Assembly: GCA_028696945.1 (NCBI GenBank)
Contig: JAQVGD010000002.1
Span: 1 to 34,542, forward strand
DNA: 34,542 nt
Source: Lutibacter sp.
GTDB lineage: Bacteria; Bacteroidota; Bacteroidia; Flavobacteriales; Flavobacteriaceae
Reading direction: 5' to 3'
The notes under the pieces are model-generated. The model had not been told where the DNA came from, searched no databases, and was given only the letters and a program-made list of their open reading frames with translations. The translations under genes and the position numbers were made by a program. Every line of letters starts with the position of its first letter. The first letter of the stretch is position 1. Positions 1 through 8,289 of this stretch are shown here, in pieces.

Positions 1-489
1 ATTTTCAGAAGGCTTCATCGGATTAATAATTGTTGTAAACCAGCTGTTTAGACCTCCTTTTAAAACGCGAATATTTTTAAATCCTAAACGGTTACTTAGT
101 ATCCACGCCTGATCTGCATAAAAATGATCATTTGAAAAAAGCACCACATCAAATTGATTTTGATTTAGATATAATCTTGAATCCTCATCTAATAAATTTT
201 TTAGAGGAATGTTAATGGCGTTTGGAAGTGTATAACTTTCAAAACTATTTTCATCCCTTACATCAATCAATATAAAAGAGGGATCCTGATTAATTAATTT
301 ATGAGCCAACTGATCTGTTGTGATATATCTTTCAGGGCTAATAGTGTTGCTCAGTAATTGTTCGGGCTTTATGCCTTCATGTTTTTGGTACTTTGGCAAT
401 AAAACCAATCCGCCGGCAAGTAAAATTAATATTGCCGCCAATATTTTATATCTGAAAGCCAATACTTTCGCTATCTTTTTTTTAACCAT
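1..489 (-). CDS. Membrane-anchored rhodanese-like protein lacking the catalytic cysteine (3' end outside window)
   Basis: Last visible gene of the minus-strand sulfur operon; 163 codons are visible and the frame is still open at base 1. The N-terminus is basic, followed by one hydrophobic segment (about residues 16-32), so the domain should sit outside the cytoplasmic membrane. The rhodanese fold is recognisable from FILIDVRDENSFESYTLPNA (72-91), the strand DVVLFSNDHF and the GLNSW turn near 146-150. In active sulfurtransferases the loop after the VV-strand starts with Cys; here residue 119 is Ser and no Cys occurs in the visible protein. It may bind or sense sulfur species, or be a structural partner, rather than transfer persulfide. 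The start at 489 is the first ATG before the hydrophobic segment and follows the YeeE gene by 15 bp. Confidence 0.85.
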   Translation of the reverse strand, partial: MVKKKIAKVLAFRYKILAAILILLAGGLVLLPKYQKHEGIKPEQLLSNTISPERYITTDQLAHKLINQDPSFILIDVRDENSFESYTLPNAINIPLKNLLDEDSRLYLNQNQFDVVLFSNDHFYADQAWILSNRLGFKNIRVLKGGLNSWFTTIINPMKPSEN

Positions 490-504
490 GGTATTGTTGT
501 ATAA

Positions 505-1095
505 TTAGTAAAATATTTTTTTTTGTTTTTTACGCACCATATCAGCTATTACAAATGCTACAATTGCAATAATGGAAAATATAAATATAGCCCAATATGG
601 ATTAATGCCTAATGAATCTTGCAAAGTGATATTACCATAAAAATATCCATCGTAAATTGGTTCTAAAAGCGGGAACAATTCAGAAAAAATGAAAACTCCT
701 ACCATAATTCCACCCACATAAACGATGGCATCTATTTTACCGATAGCCACTGCACATAAACTTGTTCCAGGGCAGAAGCCTCCAGCAACAAAACCTATAC
801 CCATGATAATTCCGCCAATAATTGCTCCCCATAAATAAGTTGGGTGAACATATAATTGAGTGATGTCTAAGTAGCCAAGATAATCCATATAATAAAGCCC
901 AATTAAAGAGACTACTGCAGCGGTAAAAAATACTTTTAAAACTGCAAAATCATAGCCGTAAAAAACGCCGGCGAGTTTTCTGGATGATGAAAATCCGGAG
1001 GCTTCTAAAATAAATCCGAAAACAATGCCAATTAATATGGCAATTATACTATCCCATTCAATAGGAATTATACCGTTAGGAATTAAAGGTCCCAT
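505..1095 (-). CDS. YeeE/YedE-family sulfur transporter, second half-size subunit
   Basis: 196-residue membrane protein with about five or six hydrophobic segments. It belongs to the YeeE/YedE (DUF395) family, whose characterised members take up thiosulfate or related sulfur compounds through conserved cysteines. The family signature is clear: EASGFSSSRKLAG near residues 31-43 and GFVAGGFCPGTSLCAVAIGK in the middle, with two Cys in the pore-type motif. It lies 22 bp downstream of another half-size YeeE gene, so the two probably pair to form the equivalent of a full-length transporter. Upstream neighbours are NrfD, a ferredoxin subunit and a molybdopterin oxidoreductase; downstream is a rhodanese domain. 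The substrate is inferred only as an inorganic sulfur species. Confidence 0.88.
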   Translation of the reverse strand: MGPLIPNGIIPIEWDSIIAILIGIVFGFILEASGFSSSRKLAGVFYGYDFAVLKVFFTAAVVSLIGLYYMDYLGYLDITQLYVHPTYLWGAIIGGIIMGIGFVAGGFCPGTSLCAVAIGKIDAIVYVGGIMVGVFIFSELFPLLEPIYDGYFYGNITLQDSLGINPYWAIFIFSIIAIVAFVIADMVRKKQKKIFY

Positions 1096-1117
1096 AATTT
1101 TTTTTGTTTTTTATTAA

Positions 1118-1651
1118 TTAAATCCAATTTTTTCTAAAAAAGTAAGCGAATGCGTAAGCCGAACCAAAAATGGCCAACATTGTGATAAATCCGCCAGTTG
1201 ATAATACTGCCATTCCGCTTAATGCAGCACCACTTGTACAGCCACGGGCAATTTGTGCTCCTAATCCAAATAACACACCACCTCCCAAAGCAAAGATGAG
1301 TCTTCGTTTACTTGTGATTTTTGGCGAATGTTGGATTCTCCAACTAATTCTTCCACTTAATCCACCAGATATAAATGCCCCAATTAATACACCTAATGCT
1401 TCAAATACCAGCCAAGTGTCCAAAGGTGATTTATCTTCCTCAATAAATTTACTGTAATAAGCATTATTTTGGGCGTGCGTAGGAGATATGGAGCCAACAA
1501 TTGAAACAACACTGCTTTTCATGGCACCACTTGCCCCTAAACCCCTGCCTGTTAAATAAAATGTAAATAGAATTAAAATTCCGAATATAAAACCTCCAAA
1601 ATAAGGATTCCAATAAACGTGTCTATTTTTTTGTTTTTTGTCTTTTGTCAT
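1118..1651 (-). CDS. YeeE/YedE-family sulfur transporter, first half-size subunit
   Basis: 177-residue protein with four or so membrane segments after a basic cytoplasmic start (MTKDKKQKNRHVYWNPYFGG). YeeE-type motifs are visible: GRGLGASGAM near residues 35-44 and ARGCTSGAALSGMAV near 134-148, the latter holding the conserved pore Cys. The loop between them (residues about 55-80) is hydrophilic. It is the partner of the next gene, 22 bp downstream, and follows nrfD after 11 bp, so it is co-transcribed with the oxidoreductase complex. Splitting the YeeE fold into two adjacent genes is common in Bacteroidota and many Proteobacteria. I infer transport of a sulfur substrate or product of the complex. 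Confidence 0.87.
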   Translation of the reverse strand: MTKDKKQKNRHVYWNPYFGGFIFGILILFTFYLTGRGLGASGAMKSSVVSIVGSISPTHAQNNAYYSKFIEEDKSPLDTWLVFEALGVLIGAFISGGLSGRISWRIQHSPKITSKRRLIFALGGGVLFGLGAQIARGCTSGAALSGMAVLSTGGFITMLAIFGSAYAFAYFFRKNWI

Positions 1652-1662
1652 GATTTACTTTT

Positions 1663-2622
1663 TTAATAAAGGAAACGTGTTAATTGTCCGGCTTCTACCA
1701 TTACAAATCTAAATATTAATCCGCCCAGAATAACCAACATAGCTGGAACCATTACTGGAACTTTATAACCAATAAGTTCAATGAGTTCAAGTGTTGCAGG
1801 GATTATCAATCCGAGAAGCACCACAAAACCAAAAAACATAAGGGTAAATTCACCGCCAACCAATAATTGCATGGCTTCGAGCTGTACTTGTGAGCCAGCA
1901 TAATATCCCATAATCATATGGACGATTAAAGCCAATTCAATAATAATTAATCCCAAATCTATTTTGCCGAACAAATGTTTTTCCTGTTTGGTTTTTGCCA
2001 TCAAAATAATAGCCGCAGCACCTGTTGAAAGACCCGATGTTAAAAATAGAGGTCCTAAAATAGCATTGTTCCAAAGAGGTCTTGCATTAAAAGCCGAAAG
2101 TAAAATACCAGTATAAACGCCCAAAACCAAGGTTAATGGAATTAAGGCATAAGCAATGTATAATCTATTTTCTTTTAAGAATTGTTCAAACCTTGCTAAA
2201 AATTTGAATTTTTTCAGAAGCTGTAACTTTTCTTCCGTTTTTGGATAAATTTCAGCATAATAACTGAAGAGCCACAAAAATGAAAGTGGTGTTACAATTA
2301 GCAATACCCACGCTCCCCAAGACATTGGGGATTCAATTCTAAAGATGGTATATAATCTCCAAGTGTATAATTTATGTGTTAAATCATAAACCAAAGCCAA
2401 CAATCCTATTGATAACGCAATTGGCGGTATGATTGAGGCAAATTTAACAGCCGCTGGATATTCTTTTTCTTTCCCCAACACATAAAATAGGGCTGCAAAA
2501 AACAGGATTCCAGCAGCGAGCCCACCTAAAAATAAATAGAGTGAAATAGGCCAATGCCATATTTGTAATGAAGGATCTATATTTGGAATATTTCTTCCGC
2601 TTGTAAATAATTCTTCTTGCAT
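1663..2622 (-). CDS. nrfD: NrfD/PsrC-type quinone-interacting membrane subunit
   Basis: 319 residues with eight or nine hydrophobic segments, the usual size for NrfD/PsrC proteins. This subunit anchors CISM-type complexes and exchanges electrons with the quinone pool. The start IWHWPISLYLFLGGLAAG (residues 21-38) is the typical NrfD first helix; the segment PMSWGAWVLLIVTPLSF near residues 98-114 is also characteristic. It follows the four-cluster ferredoxin gene by 10 bp and precedes the YeeE pair, so the operon encodes a complete catalytic, electron-transfer and membrane module. No haem-binding motif is present, as expected for this family. Confidence 0.92.
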   Translation of the reverse strand: MQEELFTSGRNIPNIDPSLQIWHWPISLYLFLGGLAAGILFFAALFYVLGKEKEYPAAVKFASIIPPIALSIGLLALVYDLTHKLYTWRLYTIFRIESPMSWGAWVLLIVTPLSFLWLFSYYAEIYPKTEEKLQLLKKFKFLARFEQFLKENRLYIAYALIPLTLVLGVYTGILLSAFNARPLWNNAILGPLFLTSGLSTGAAAIILMAKTKQEKHLFGKIDLGLIIIELALIVHMIMGYYAGSQVQLEAMQLLVGGEFTLMFFGFVVLLGLIIPATLELIELIGYKVPVMVPAMLVILGGLIFRFVMVEAGQLTRFLY

Positions 2623-2632
2623 AATTTTAATA

Positions 2633-3166
2633 TTAAATTAAGTAAAAAACGTGTGGGTTGGTTCCCGCTTCAGGAGCCAATGTTTTGTATTTTCTGTTTT
2701 TTAGCAGCTGTGAAACTTCGCTGTTTGGATTGTCTAAATCCCCAAAATACATACATTTTGTAGGACAAACTGATACACAAGCAGGAAGTTGTCCTTTTTC
2801 CAATCGATGATGGCAGAAGGTACATTTATCAACATAACCATCTGGATGTTGGTAACGCGCATCGTAAGGACAAGATTCTATACAAGCACCACAACCGATG
2901 CACTCATTTGCAGTTACTAGAACAATCCCACCATCAACTATATGACTAGCACCAGTAGGACAACAACGTACGCAAGGTGCATTATCACAATGATTGCATC
3001 TTTCTGATTTTAATTCTAAATCAAGGTTTGGATAAGAACCATTAACGGTTTCTGTAATCCAATCTCTGCAATACCCAATTGGTACGTCGTTTTCTGTTTG
3101 ACAAGCAACAACGCAATCACTACATCCGACACATTTTAGAGTGTCAATTATCATTGCATATCTCAT
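2633..3166 (-). CDS. 4Fe-4S ferredoxin subunit of the molybdoenzyme complex (PsrB/PhsB type)
   Basis: 177 residues, the normal size for the electron-transfer subunit of polysulfide/thiosulfate reductase-like complexes. Four Cys groups that would hold four cubane clusters are visible: CVGCSDCVVAC (12-22), CNHCDNAPCVRCC (57-69), CIGCGACIESC (about 89-99) and CTFCHHRLEKGQLPAC followed by CPTKC. It has no signal peptide, in line with co-export as a passenger of the Tat-dependent catalytic subunit. Its start codon overlaps the stop of the catalytic gene by 4 bp (ATGA), which implies translational coupling. It would pass electrons between the molybdenum subunit and NrfD. Confidence 0.94.
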   Translation of the reverse strand: MRYAMIIDTLKCVGCSDCVVACQTENDVPIGYCRDWITETVNGSYPNLDLELKSERCNHCDNAPCVRCCPTGASHIVDGGIVLVTANECIGCGACIESCPYDARYQHPDGYVDKCTFCHHRLEKGQLPACVSVCPTKCMYFGDLDNPNSEVSQLLKNRKYKTLAPEAGTNPHVFYLI

Positions 3167-5406
3167 ATCTCTGTATTTTTATAAGGGTTCTCAGTTAAAA
3201 TGGCAACAAAATTACCTCTCATTCCAGTGCCACCCATAATTGGGTCGGTAAATACTTTGGTAATTAGTTCCGTATCATTTATTCCTTTTCCGTTGGCTCG
3301 GCTTAATTTTTTGTTTTGATGTCCGAAACCATGAACCATATAAACAGAATCCCAGCGAACTCTTTCAGTAACTCTCACTTTTATGGAAAAGGTTGAAATA
3401 ATTTCATCCTGATTTTTAAGCCAAACTTCCTGTCCAGTTTTCAAGCCAATTATTCTGGCAACTTTTGGATTTACCCAAAGGTCATTTTCCTTTTTTAAAT
3501 CGTTTAAATTAGGGTTGTTTACAGTTCTGCTAAAAGTATGCATTGGTGCTCTACCGTAGTTTAACCTGTAAAAACCTTGAGGTGGTTCGGGGTGTTTTGT
3601 GTAATTTGGCATAGGATCAAAACCTAAATCCTTTAATTCTTGGGAATAAAGATGAATTTTGCCATTATCTGTTGGGAATTCATAAGTTTCGTTTTCATCT
3701 ATATACATTGGTCCAGACTTGCGTGGGTAATTTTTAACACCAATTTTTTCCATTTCTTCTAATGAAGTTCCCATTTCTTTTAACTGCCATTCAATTACCT
3801 CCTTATAATCATCATAATTAAAATAATCTCCCAGACCTAAACGCTCACCAATTTGTTTGGCTATCCACCACGCAGGTTTTGAGTCGTATTTTGGCTCAAC
3901 TGCTGGAATTCTAATGGCAATAGAAGGTTCTCTATTGGTTGCGGAACGAATATCATCATAACGCTCTAAATAGGTACATTCTGGCAAAACAACATCGGCA
4001 TAACCAGTTACGTCCATCGGCATGGTATCAACAACAACCATAAAATCTAATGCATCTATTGCTTCTTCCATTAGTATTTTGTTTGGTATTGATTTGGTAA
4101 TGTTTGTGGCTGCAACCATTAATGCTTTTACAGGATATTTATTATCTTTATTTGGCAAAGCACATTTTATGACTTCAGTGGTAATTCCCATTTGCGCTAA
4201 AGGATAATTTTCTCCTATTTCTTTCCATCCCCATTTTGGTTCTGGATAAGCAGGAGCAGGAAAATTAGGAACTTTTGCAGCTTCTTTAAAGTAGAACCCG
4301 CCACGTCTTCCCCAGGAACCCAATAGGGCATTTAAAATCGCCATAGCTCTTGCTCTTTGGGAGTCATCTCCATACCAAGAAACATGGCGACCTGGGTGAA
4401 TAATTACAGAAGGAGCCGCATTCGCCATGGTTCTTGCGGTTTCTCTTATCACTTCAGGTTTTATGGTGGTAATACCATAAGCCCATTCAGGAGTGAATTG
4501 ACTTACATGTTGTTTCAATTCATCAAAGCCTGTGGCGTATTTATTTATGTATTCTTTATCATAAATACCTTCTTCTATGATAACATTCATCCAAGAAAGC
4601 ATTAAAGCAATATCGGTTGCCGGTTTAATGGCCAACCAAAATTTTGATTTGCTCGCAGCGGTAGAAAGTCTTGGATCTACAGTAATAATGGTGGCACCAT
4701 TATCTATTGCATCTGACATTTCCTGAATTTGAGAGTTGTGCATATTTTCACCTATATGTGAACCAATAAGCACCAAACATTTTGTGTCTCTAATATCGGT
4801 AGGTTCAGGTGATCCTACCCAAGAACCAAAAGTTAAACTAAAGCCCGCTTCACGTGGTCCTCTGCATTGTGCATAAGCCGGTTCTGCAATTGTGTCCGAG
4901 CCAAACGCTTTAAATAAGTGTTCAAAATACGAACCAGGAGCACCATGTTTAAGTAAAGCAACAGATTCTGCACCATAAGTTTCTTTAATGCCTTTAAATT
5001 TTGAGGCAATTAAATCAAAGGCTTCATCCCAACTTGCTTTTCTGAAAGTTTGTTCGCCATTTACCGTTGTTCTGATTAAAGGCGTTTTAAGTCGGTCTTC
5101 ATCATCGTACATTCCAACACCTCCTGTTCCTCTCGGACACAAGCGCCCATTACAATGTGGGTCATCATCGTTACCAATAATTTTTTTAATCTCTCCATCT
5201 TCATTTGTGTATGCCCAAGCAGCGCACTTCCAAAAACAAACTTCGCAATAGGTGGCGGTTCTTTTAAATTTTTTGGAAACGTTTTGTTTAACCAATTCAT
5301 CAATATATGAATTTGCTCCAAACATATTTATTGCAGTTGTTGATGCTGCCACAGCCCCTAACCCTAAAGCAGAAATTTTGATAAATTTTCTTCTTGAAGT
5401 AGTCAT
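3163..5406 (-). CDS. Tat-exported molybdopterin oxidoreductase, PsrA/PhsA type
   Basis: 747-residue catalytic subunit of a complex iron-sulfur molybdoenzyme. It opens with a Tat signal (SRRKFIKISALGLGAVAAS, residues 4-22). A proximal 4Fe-4S site follows: Cys54, Cys57, Cys61 and Cys90, spacing CX2CX3CX28C. The bis-MGD binding domains follow, and Cys181 in AYAQCRGPREAG sits where PsrA/PhsA-type enzymes place the Mo-ligating Cys. The molydopterin-binding C-terminal domain is present (YGRAPMHTFSRT, VNPKVARIIGLKTGQEVWLKN). Substrates in this clade include polysulfide, thiosulfate, tetrathionate and sulfite; context with YeeE and rhodanese supports a sulfur compound, but direction and substrate are not determined. 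It is the first gene of the operon and divergent from the multiheme cytochrome. Confidence 0.9.
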   Translation of the reverse strand: MTTSRRKFIKISALGLGAVAASTTAINMFGANSYIDELVKQNVSKKFKRTATYCEVCFWKCAAWAYTNEDGEIKKIIGNDDDPHCNGRLCPRGTGGVGMYDDEDRLKTPLIRTTVNGEQTFRKASWDEAFDLIASKFKGIKETYGAESVALLKHGAPGSYFEHLFKAFGSDTIAEPAYAQCRGPREAGFSLTFGSWVGSPEPTDIRDTKCLVLIGSHIGENMHNSQIQEMSDAIDNGATIITVDPRLSTAASKSKFWLAIKPATDIALMLSWMNVIIEEGIYDKEYINKYATGFDELKQHVSQFTPEWAYGITTIKPEVIRETARTMANAAPSVIIHPGRHVSWYGDDSQRARAMAILNALLGSWGRRGGFYFKEAAKVPNFPAPAYPEPKWGWKEIGENYPLAQMGITTEVIKCALPNKDNKYPVKALMVAATNITKSIPNKILMEEAIDALDFMVVVDTMPMDVTGYADVVLPECTYLERYDDIRSATNREPSIAIRIPAVEPKYDSKPAWWIAKQIGERLGLGDYFNYDDYKEVIEWQLKEMGTSLEEMEKIGVKNYPRKSGPMYIDENETYEFPTDNGKIHLYSQELKDLGFDPMPNYTKHPEPPQGFYRLNYGRAPMHTFSRTVNNPNLNDLKKENDLWVNPKVARIIGLKTGQEVWLKNQDEIISTFSIKVRVTERVRWDSVYMVHGFGHQNKKLSRANGKGINDTELITKVFTDPIMGGTGMRGNFVAILTENPYKNTEI

Positions 5407-5441
5407 AAGTATGATAATTTATTTCTAATTTATTTCTGGTG

Positions 5442-5449
5442 TAAAGGTA
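5442..5449 (-). promoter_or_regulatory. Possible -7 box of the sulfur operon
   Basis: The minus strand reads TACCTTTA here, a 7-of-8 match to the Bacteroidota -7 box TAnnTTTG. The predicted transcription start is near 5437, about 30 bases before the ATG at 5406. No good -33 TTG lies at 17-23 bases, so the promoter would need an activator. The nearest palindrome (5472-5485) is centred about 41 bases upstream of that start, a classic activator position. Inference from spacing only. Confidence 0.35.
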
Positions 5450-5471
5450 TTTACACACAGAAGCTAATAGT

Positions 5472-5485
5472 GTGACAAATGTCAT
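5472..5485. promoter_or_regulatory. Palindrome 1 in divergent region (candidate Crp/Fnr-type operator)
   Basis: GTGACAAATGTCAT contains the arms TGACA and TGTCA around AA. It resembles the half-site spacing of Crp/Fnr-family operators. It shares the pattern GTRACAWWTGTYAY with palindrome 2, whose centre lies 32 bp away, about three helical turns. It lies upstream of the sulfur operon and could be bound by a redox or nitrosative/oxygen sensor; no regulator gene is in the window. Confidence 0.5.
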
Positions 5486-5503
5486 TAAACAGTATTAAAT
5501 GCA

Positions 5504-5517
5504 GTAACATTTGTTAC
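5504..5517. promoter_or_regulatory. Palindrome 2 in divergent region (candidate operator)
   Basis: GTAACATTTGTTAC has perfect 6-bp arms around a TT centre. It is the second member of the GTRACAWWTGTYAY pair, 32 bp centre to centre from palindrome 1, so both would face the same side of the helix. It lies about 100 bp upstream of the sulfur operon start codon and about 150 bp upstream of the cytochrome promoter. Confidence 0.5.
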
Positions 5518-5647
5518 ATTAACAGGTTGAAAATCAATATTATATATGTAATAAAAGTTGCACTACTAGGTTAATAATCTCTTTTAAAACGGATTATATA
5601 TTAAAACATCTATTAACCATCGTTAGCAGTTAAAATATTATTTATTG

Positions 5648-5655
5648 TAAATTTG
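5648..5655 (+). promoter_or_regulatory. -7 box for the multiheme cytochrome gene
   Basis: TAAATTTG fits TAnnTTTG exactly. The expected transcription start is near 5660. This box overlaps the earliest in-frame ATG (5653), which argues that translation begins at the next ATG, 5677. A -33 TTA (5623-5625) is 22 bases upstream, a weak match to TTG. Confidence 0.5.
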
Positions 5656-5676
5656 TTTCATAATTGTATAATAAAA

Positions 5677-7566
5677 ATGAAATATAAAAAAATTGGTGGT
5701 TTTGCTTTTGTAAGTGCGCTTCTTGCCGTTTTGCTCATTTTAAATAATAAAAATTATTTTCAGAAAAGTTTTGTTGAAGAAGGCGACTATATCAAAATTG
5801 AAAATATAGATAAAGAATCTTGCCTGCAATGCCATCAAGACACAAAGGGGTATTCTGCTTATCACAATCCAGAACTCATTGGTTGCATAAGTTGCCATTT
5901 GGGGAATCCCAATACCTTAGATAAAGAAGATTCACATAAGGGAATGGTATTAATTCCTGGAAATTTGGTGGATGCCAAAGAAACCTGCGGAAAATGTCAT
6001 CCAAATGAATTGGCCAAAATTGAAAATTCTTTGATGACGACCAATAGCGGTTTGGTGGCTGTTGATAAATATATTTTTGGAGAGGCGGATTCGCCTGATT
6101 ATCATTACCATATTAAGGATGTTAAAAATTCAGCAGCTGATAAGCATATTAGGGATTTATGTGCCAATTGTCATTTGGGCGCAGAAAAGAAGGAATATGG
6201 CCCTACTACGCAATTAAGTAGGGGTGGAGGTTGCAATGCTTGTCATTTAAATTATTCTGAAAAAGCAAAAAACGATTTACAAAAGTATTTGAGTTCAAAT
6301 AAAAAGGATTTGCCAAAATTTCATCCTGCCACAAATATATTTGTAAAAAATGAACATTGTTTTGGATGTCATAGCCGTTCAAGCAGAATTTCTACCAATT
6401 ATGAAGGTTGGCAGGAAACTTTGTTGGATGAAAATGATGTGAATAAAAAAGAAGGTTTTAAAGTTTTTGAAGACAAACGAGTTTATAAATATATTGGGGA
6501 AGATTTGCATCATAATAAAGGTTTGTTGTGTGTGGATTGCCATTCCTCACACGAAGTTATGGGCGACGGAAAAAAATATGCCCACGCTGAGCAAGCGGTA
6601 AAAGTGCAATGTTCCGACTGTCATTTTAAAGACAAACCACACACAACTTCATACAGTTCTTTAGATGCAGAAAGTTTGTTGGTTTTCTTGCATAGAGATT
6701 ATAAACATACGGATAAGCCAATTATTATAGTTGAAAATGGCAAGCATCCATTGGTAAATACTTATGTTGATTCGTTGGGAAAGGCTTATTTAATCGGTAA
6801 AAAAGATGAAAAAATTCACGAATTAAAACCGCAGTCTAAAATTTGTTCGAGAGACCATGCACATAAAAATGTAAGTTGTGCCACGTGCCACTCATCCTGG
6901 ACTTCCCGTTGCATAGGTTGCCATAACGAATTTGACAAAAATGAGCCCAGAGCTTTCGATTTGTTAGACAAAAAATATGGAAAAGGCCAGTGGAAAGAGC
7001 ATGTTGCAGAATTTTCTTCATCACTACCTGCAATGGGCGTTAGAGAATCTAAAAATAAAAGGCATATTGAACCTGCCATTCCTGGAATGATTTTAACAAT
7101 AGACAAAGGAAGCTTTACTGGAAAGGAAGTTGGAAAGGATGTTTCTTTTCATAGATTGTACGCAGCAAATTCCCCACATACAACAACCAGAAGTATTCGA
7201 GATTGTAAATCGTGCCATGCAAATTCAGCAACGTTGGGTTATGGAAATGGAAATTTGGTTTATAAAATAAAAAACGGAGAGGGAAAGTGGAATTTTACGC
7301 CAGAATATGAAAATAATCCAAATGATAATTTGCCCGAAGATGCCTGGATTCCGTTTTTAACAGCACCTAAAAAAAGTGTTATCAATTCAACTAGACTAGA
7401 TTTTAGACCATTTACCGTTAAAGAACAACAGCAATTATTGCTGGTTGGCACTTGTTTGCAATGTCACAAAGATGATTCTAAAATAATGCAACAAAGTTTG
7501 GTAGAAGGTATTAAACCAATGTTAAAAAAATTAAATAAAAATTGTATATTGCCCACTTGGAACTAA
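5677..7566 (+). CDS. Dodecaheme c-type cytochrome, membrane-anchored or secreted
   Basis: 629 residues from the chosen start MKYKKIGGFAF; an ATG at 5653 would add eight residues but lies inside the probable -7 box. One N-terminal hydrophobic segment (about residues 7-22) acts as signal or uncleaved anchor. Twelve CXXCH haem sites are visible: CLQCH, CISCH, CGKCH, CANCH, CNACH, CFGCH, CVDCH, CSDCH, CATCH, CIGCH, CKSCH and CLQCH. The last lies within 35 residues of the C-terminus. An extra CSRDHAH stretch precedes the ninth site and is not a canonical haem motif. I do not recognise a named family. Its divergent placement beside the molybdoenzyme operon suggests it exchanges electrons with that complex in the periplasm, as donor or acceptor; this is inference. 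Confidence 0.88.
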   Translation: MKYKKIGGFAFVSALLAVLLILNNKNYFQKSFVEEGDYIKIENIDKESCLQCHQDTKGYSAYHNPELIGCISCHLGNPNTLDKEDSHKGMVLIPGNLVDAKETCGKCHPNELAKIENSLMTTNSGLVAVDKYIFGEADSPDYHYHIKDVKNSAADKHIRDLCANCHLGAEKKEYGPTTQLSRGGGCNACHLNYSEKAKNDLQKYLSSNKKDLPKFHPATNIFVKNEHCFGCHSRSSRISTNYEGWQETLLDENDVNKKEGFKVFEDKRVYKYIGEDLHHNKGLLCVDCHSSHEVMGDGKKYAHAEQAVKVQCSDCHFKDKPHTTSYSSLDAESLLVFLHRDYKHTDKPIIIVENGKHPLVNTYVDSLGKAYLIGKKDEKIHELKPQSKICSRDHAHKNVSCATCHSSWTSRCIGCHNEFDKNEPRAFDLLDKKYGKGQWKEHVAEFSSSLPAMGVRESKNKRHIEPAIPGMILTIDKGSFTGKEVGKDVSFHRLYAANSPHTTTRSIRDCKSCHANSATLGYGNGNLVYKIKNGEGKWNFTPEYENNPNDNLPEDAWIPFLTAPKKSVINSTRLDFRPFTVKEQQQLLLVGTCLQCHKDDSKIMQQSLVEGIKPMLKKLNKNCILPTWN

Positions 7567-7577
7567 AATTTTTTAAA

Positions 7578-8237
7578 ATGATAAAAAAAATTGCACTTTT
7601 TGTATTTATCCTAGTTTCTGTTTTAGATATTATAGGTATTGTTTTTAAGGTGGATAGCCTTCTCTATATTTTTAAGCCATTGATAATGTTGGCATTGTTA
7701 TTTTTATATACAAGATCTGTTTTTGAAACAAATAAATGGTATTCTACAGCATTAATTTTCTCGTTTTTTGGTGATGTGTTCTTAATATATTCAGGACAAC
7801 TTTCCTTTAAAATAGGTTTAATCTCTTTTTTAATTGCCCATATTTTATTTATAAAAATTGTGATGAGTCGCATTAAAAACGTTTCATTCTTAAATATTTT
7901 AACTGCTATAATCCCATTTGGAATATTTTTATTGTTGTTCATTTATACCTTAAAGGATTCTCTTGGAGAACTTTTTATGCCTGTAATAATTTACGGATTT
8001 ACAATCTCAATGTTTGGGGTGGTTTCGCTGATTAATTATTTAGAAACGAAATCGAACAAATCAATTTGGATGTTGATTGGTGCCATTATTTTTATGATGT
8101 CAGATACATTTTTAGCAATCAATAAATTTTACCTTTCAAAAGAAATCTTTGCTGTTTTTATTATGGGTACTTACATCATTGCACAGTATTTAATTTATCG
8201 TTCAATGATTTTAGTTACAGAAAAAAGCAGCAACTAA
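7578..8237 (+). CDS. YhhN/TMEM86-family integral membrane protein
   Basis: 219 residues with about seven or eight hydrophobic segments. The YhhN pattern is visible: FKPLIMLALLFLY near residues 33-45, FFGDVFLIY near 66-74 and FLIAHILFI near 87-95. Animal members of this family (TMEM86) hydrolyse lysoplasmalogens; the bacterial role is not settled. The start is the ATG at 7578, 11 bp after the cytochrome stop; an in-frame ATG at 7542 would overlap the cytochrome gene and add residues unlike the family. Co-transcription with the cytochrome is likely, though no functional link is evident. Confidence 0.8.
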   Translation: MIKKIALFVFILVSVLDIIGIVFKVDSLLYIFKPLIMLALLFLYTRSVFETNKWYSTALIFSFFGDVFLIYSGQLSFKIGLISFLIAHILFIKIVMSRIKNVSFLNILTAIIPFGIFLLLFIYTLKDSLGELFMPVIIYGFTISMFGVVSLINYLETKSNKSIWMLIGAIIFMMSDTFLAINKFYLSKEIFAVFIMGTYIIAQYLIYRSMILVTEKSSN

Positions 8238-8268
8238 CACTAATTTTTAGTGAAAATAAACTGCTTTT
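8223..8268. terminator. Bidirectional hairpin between convergent genes
   Basis: AAAAGCAG (8223-8230) and CTGCTTTT (8261-8268) form perfect 8-bp arms. Inside them CACTAA (8238-8243) and TTAGTG (8247-8252) form a second small hairpin. The structure sits between the convergent yhhN-like and guaC genes, with T-rich flanks in both directions. Confidence 0.5.
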
Positions 8269-8289
8269 ATTTTAAGTGTTTACGAAGAA

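Noticed and set aside
320-508. Plus-strand open frame opposite the rhodanese gene
   Set aside because: It is antisense to a well-supported coding region and has no family resemblance.
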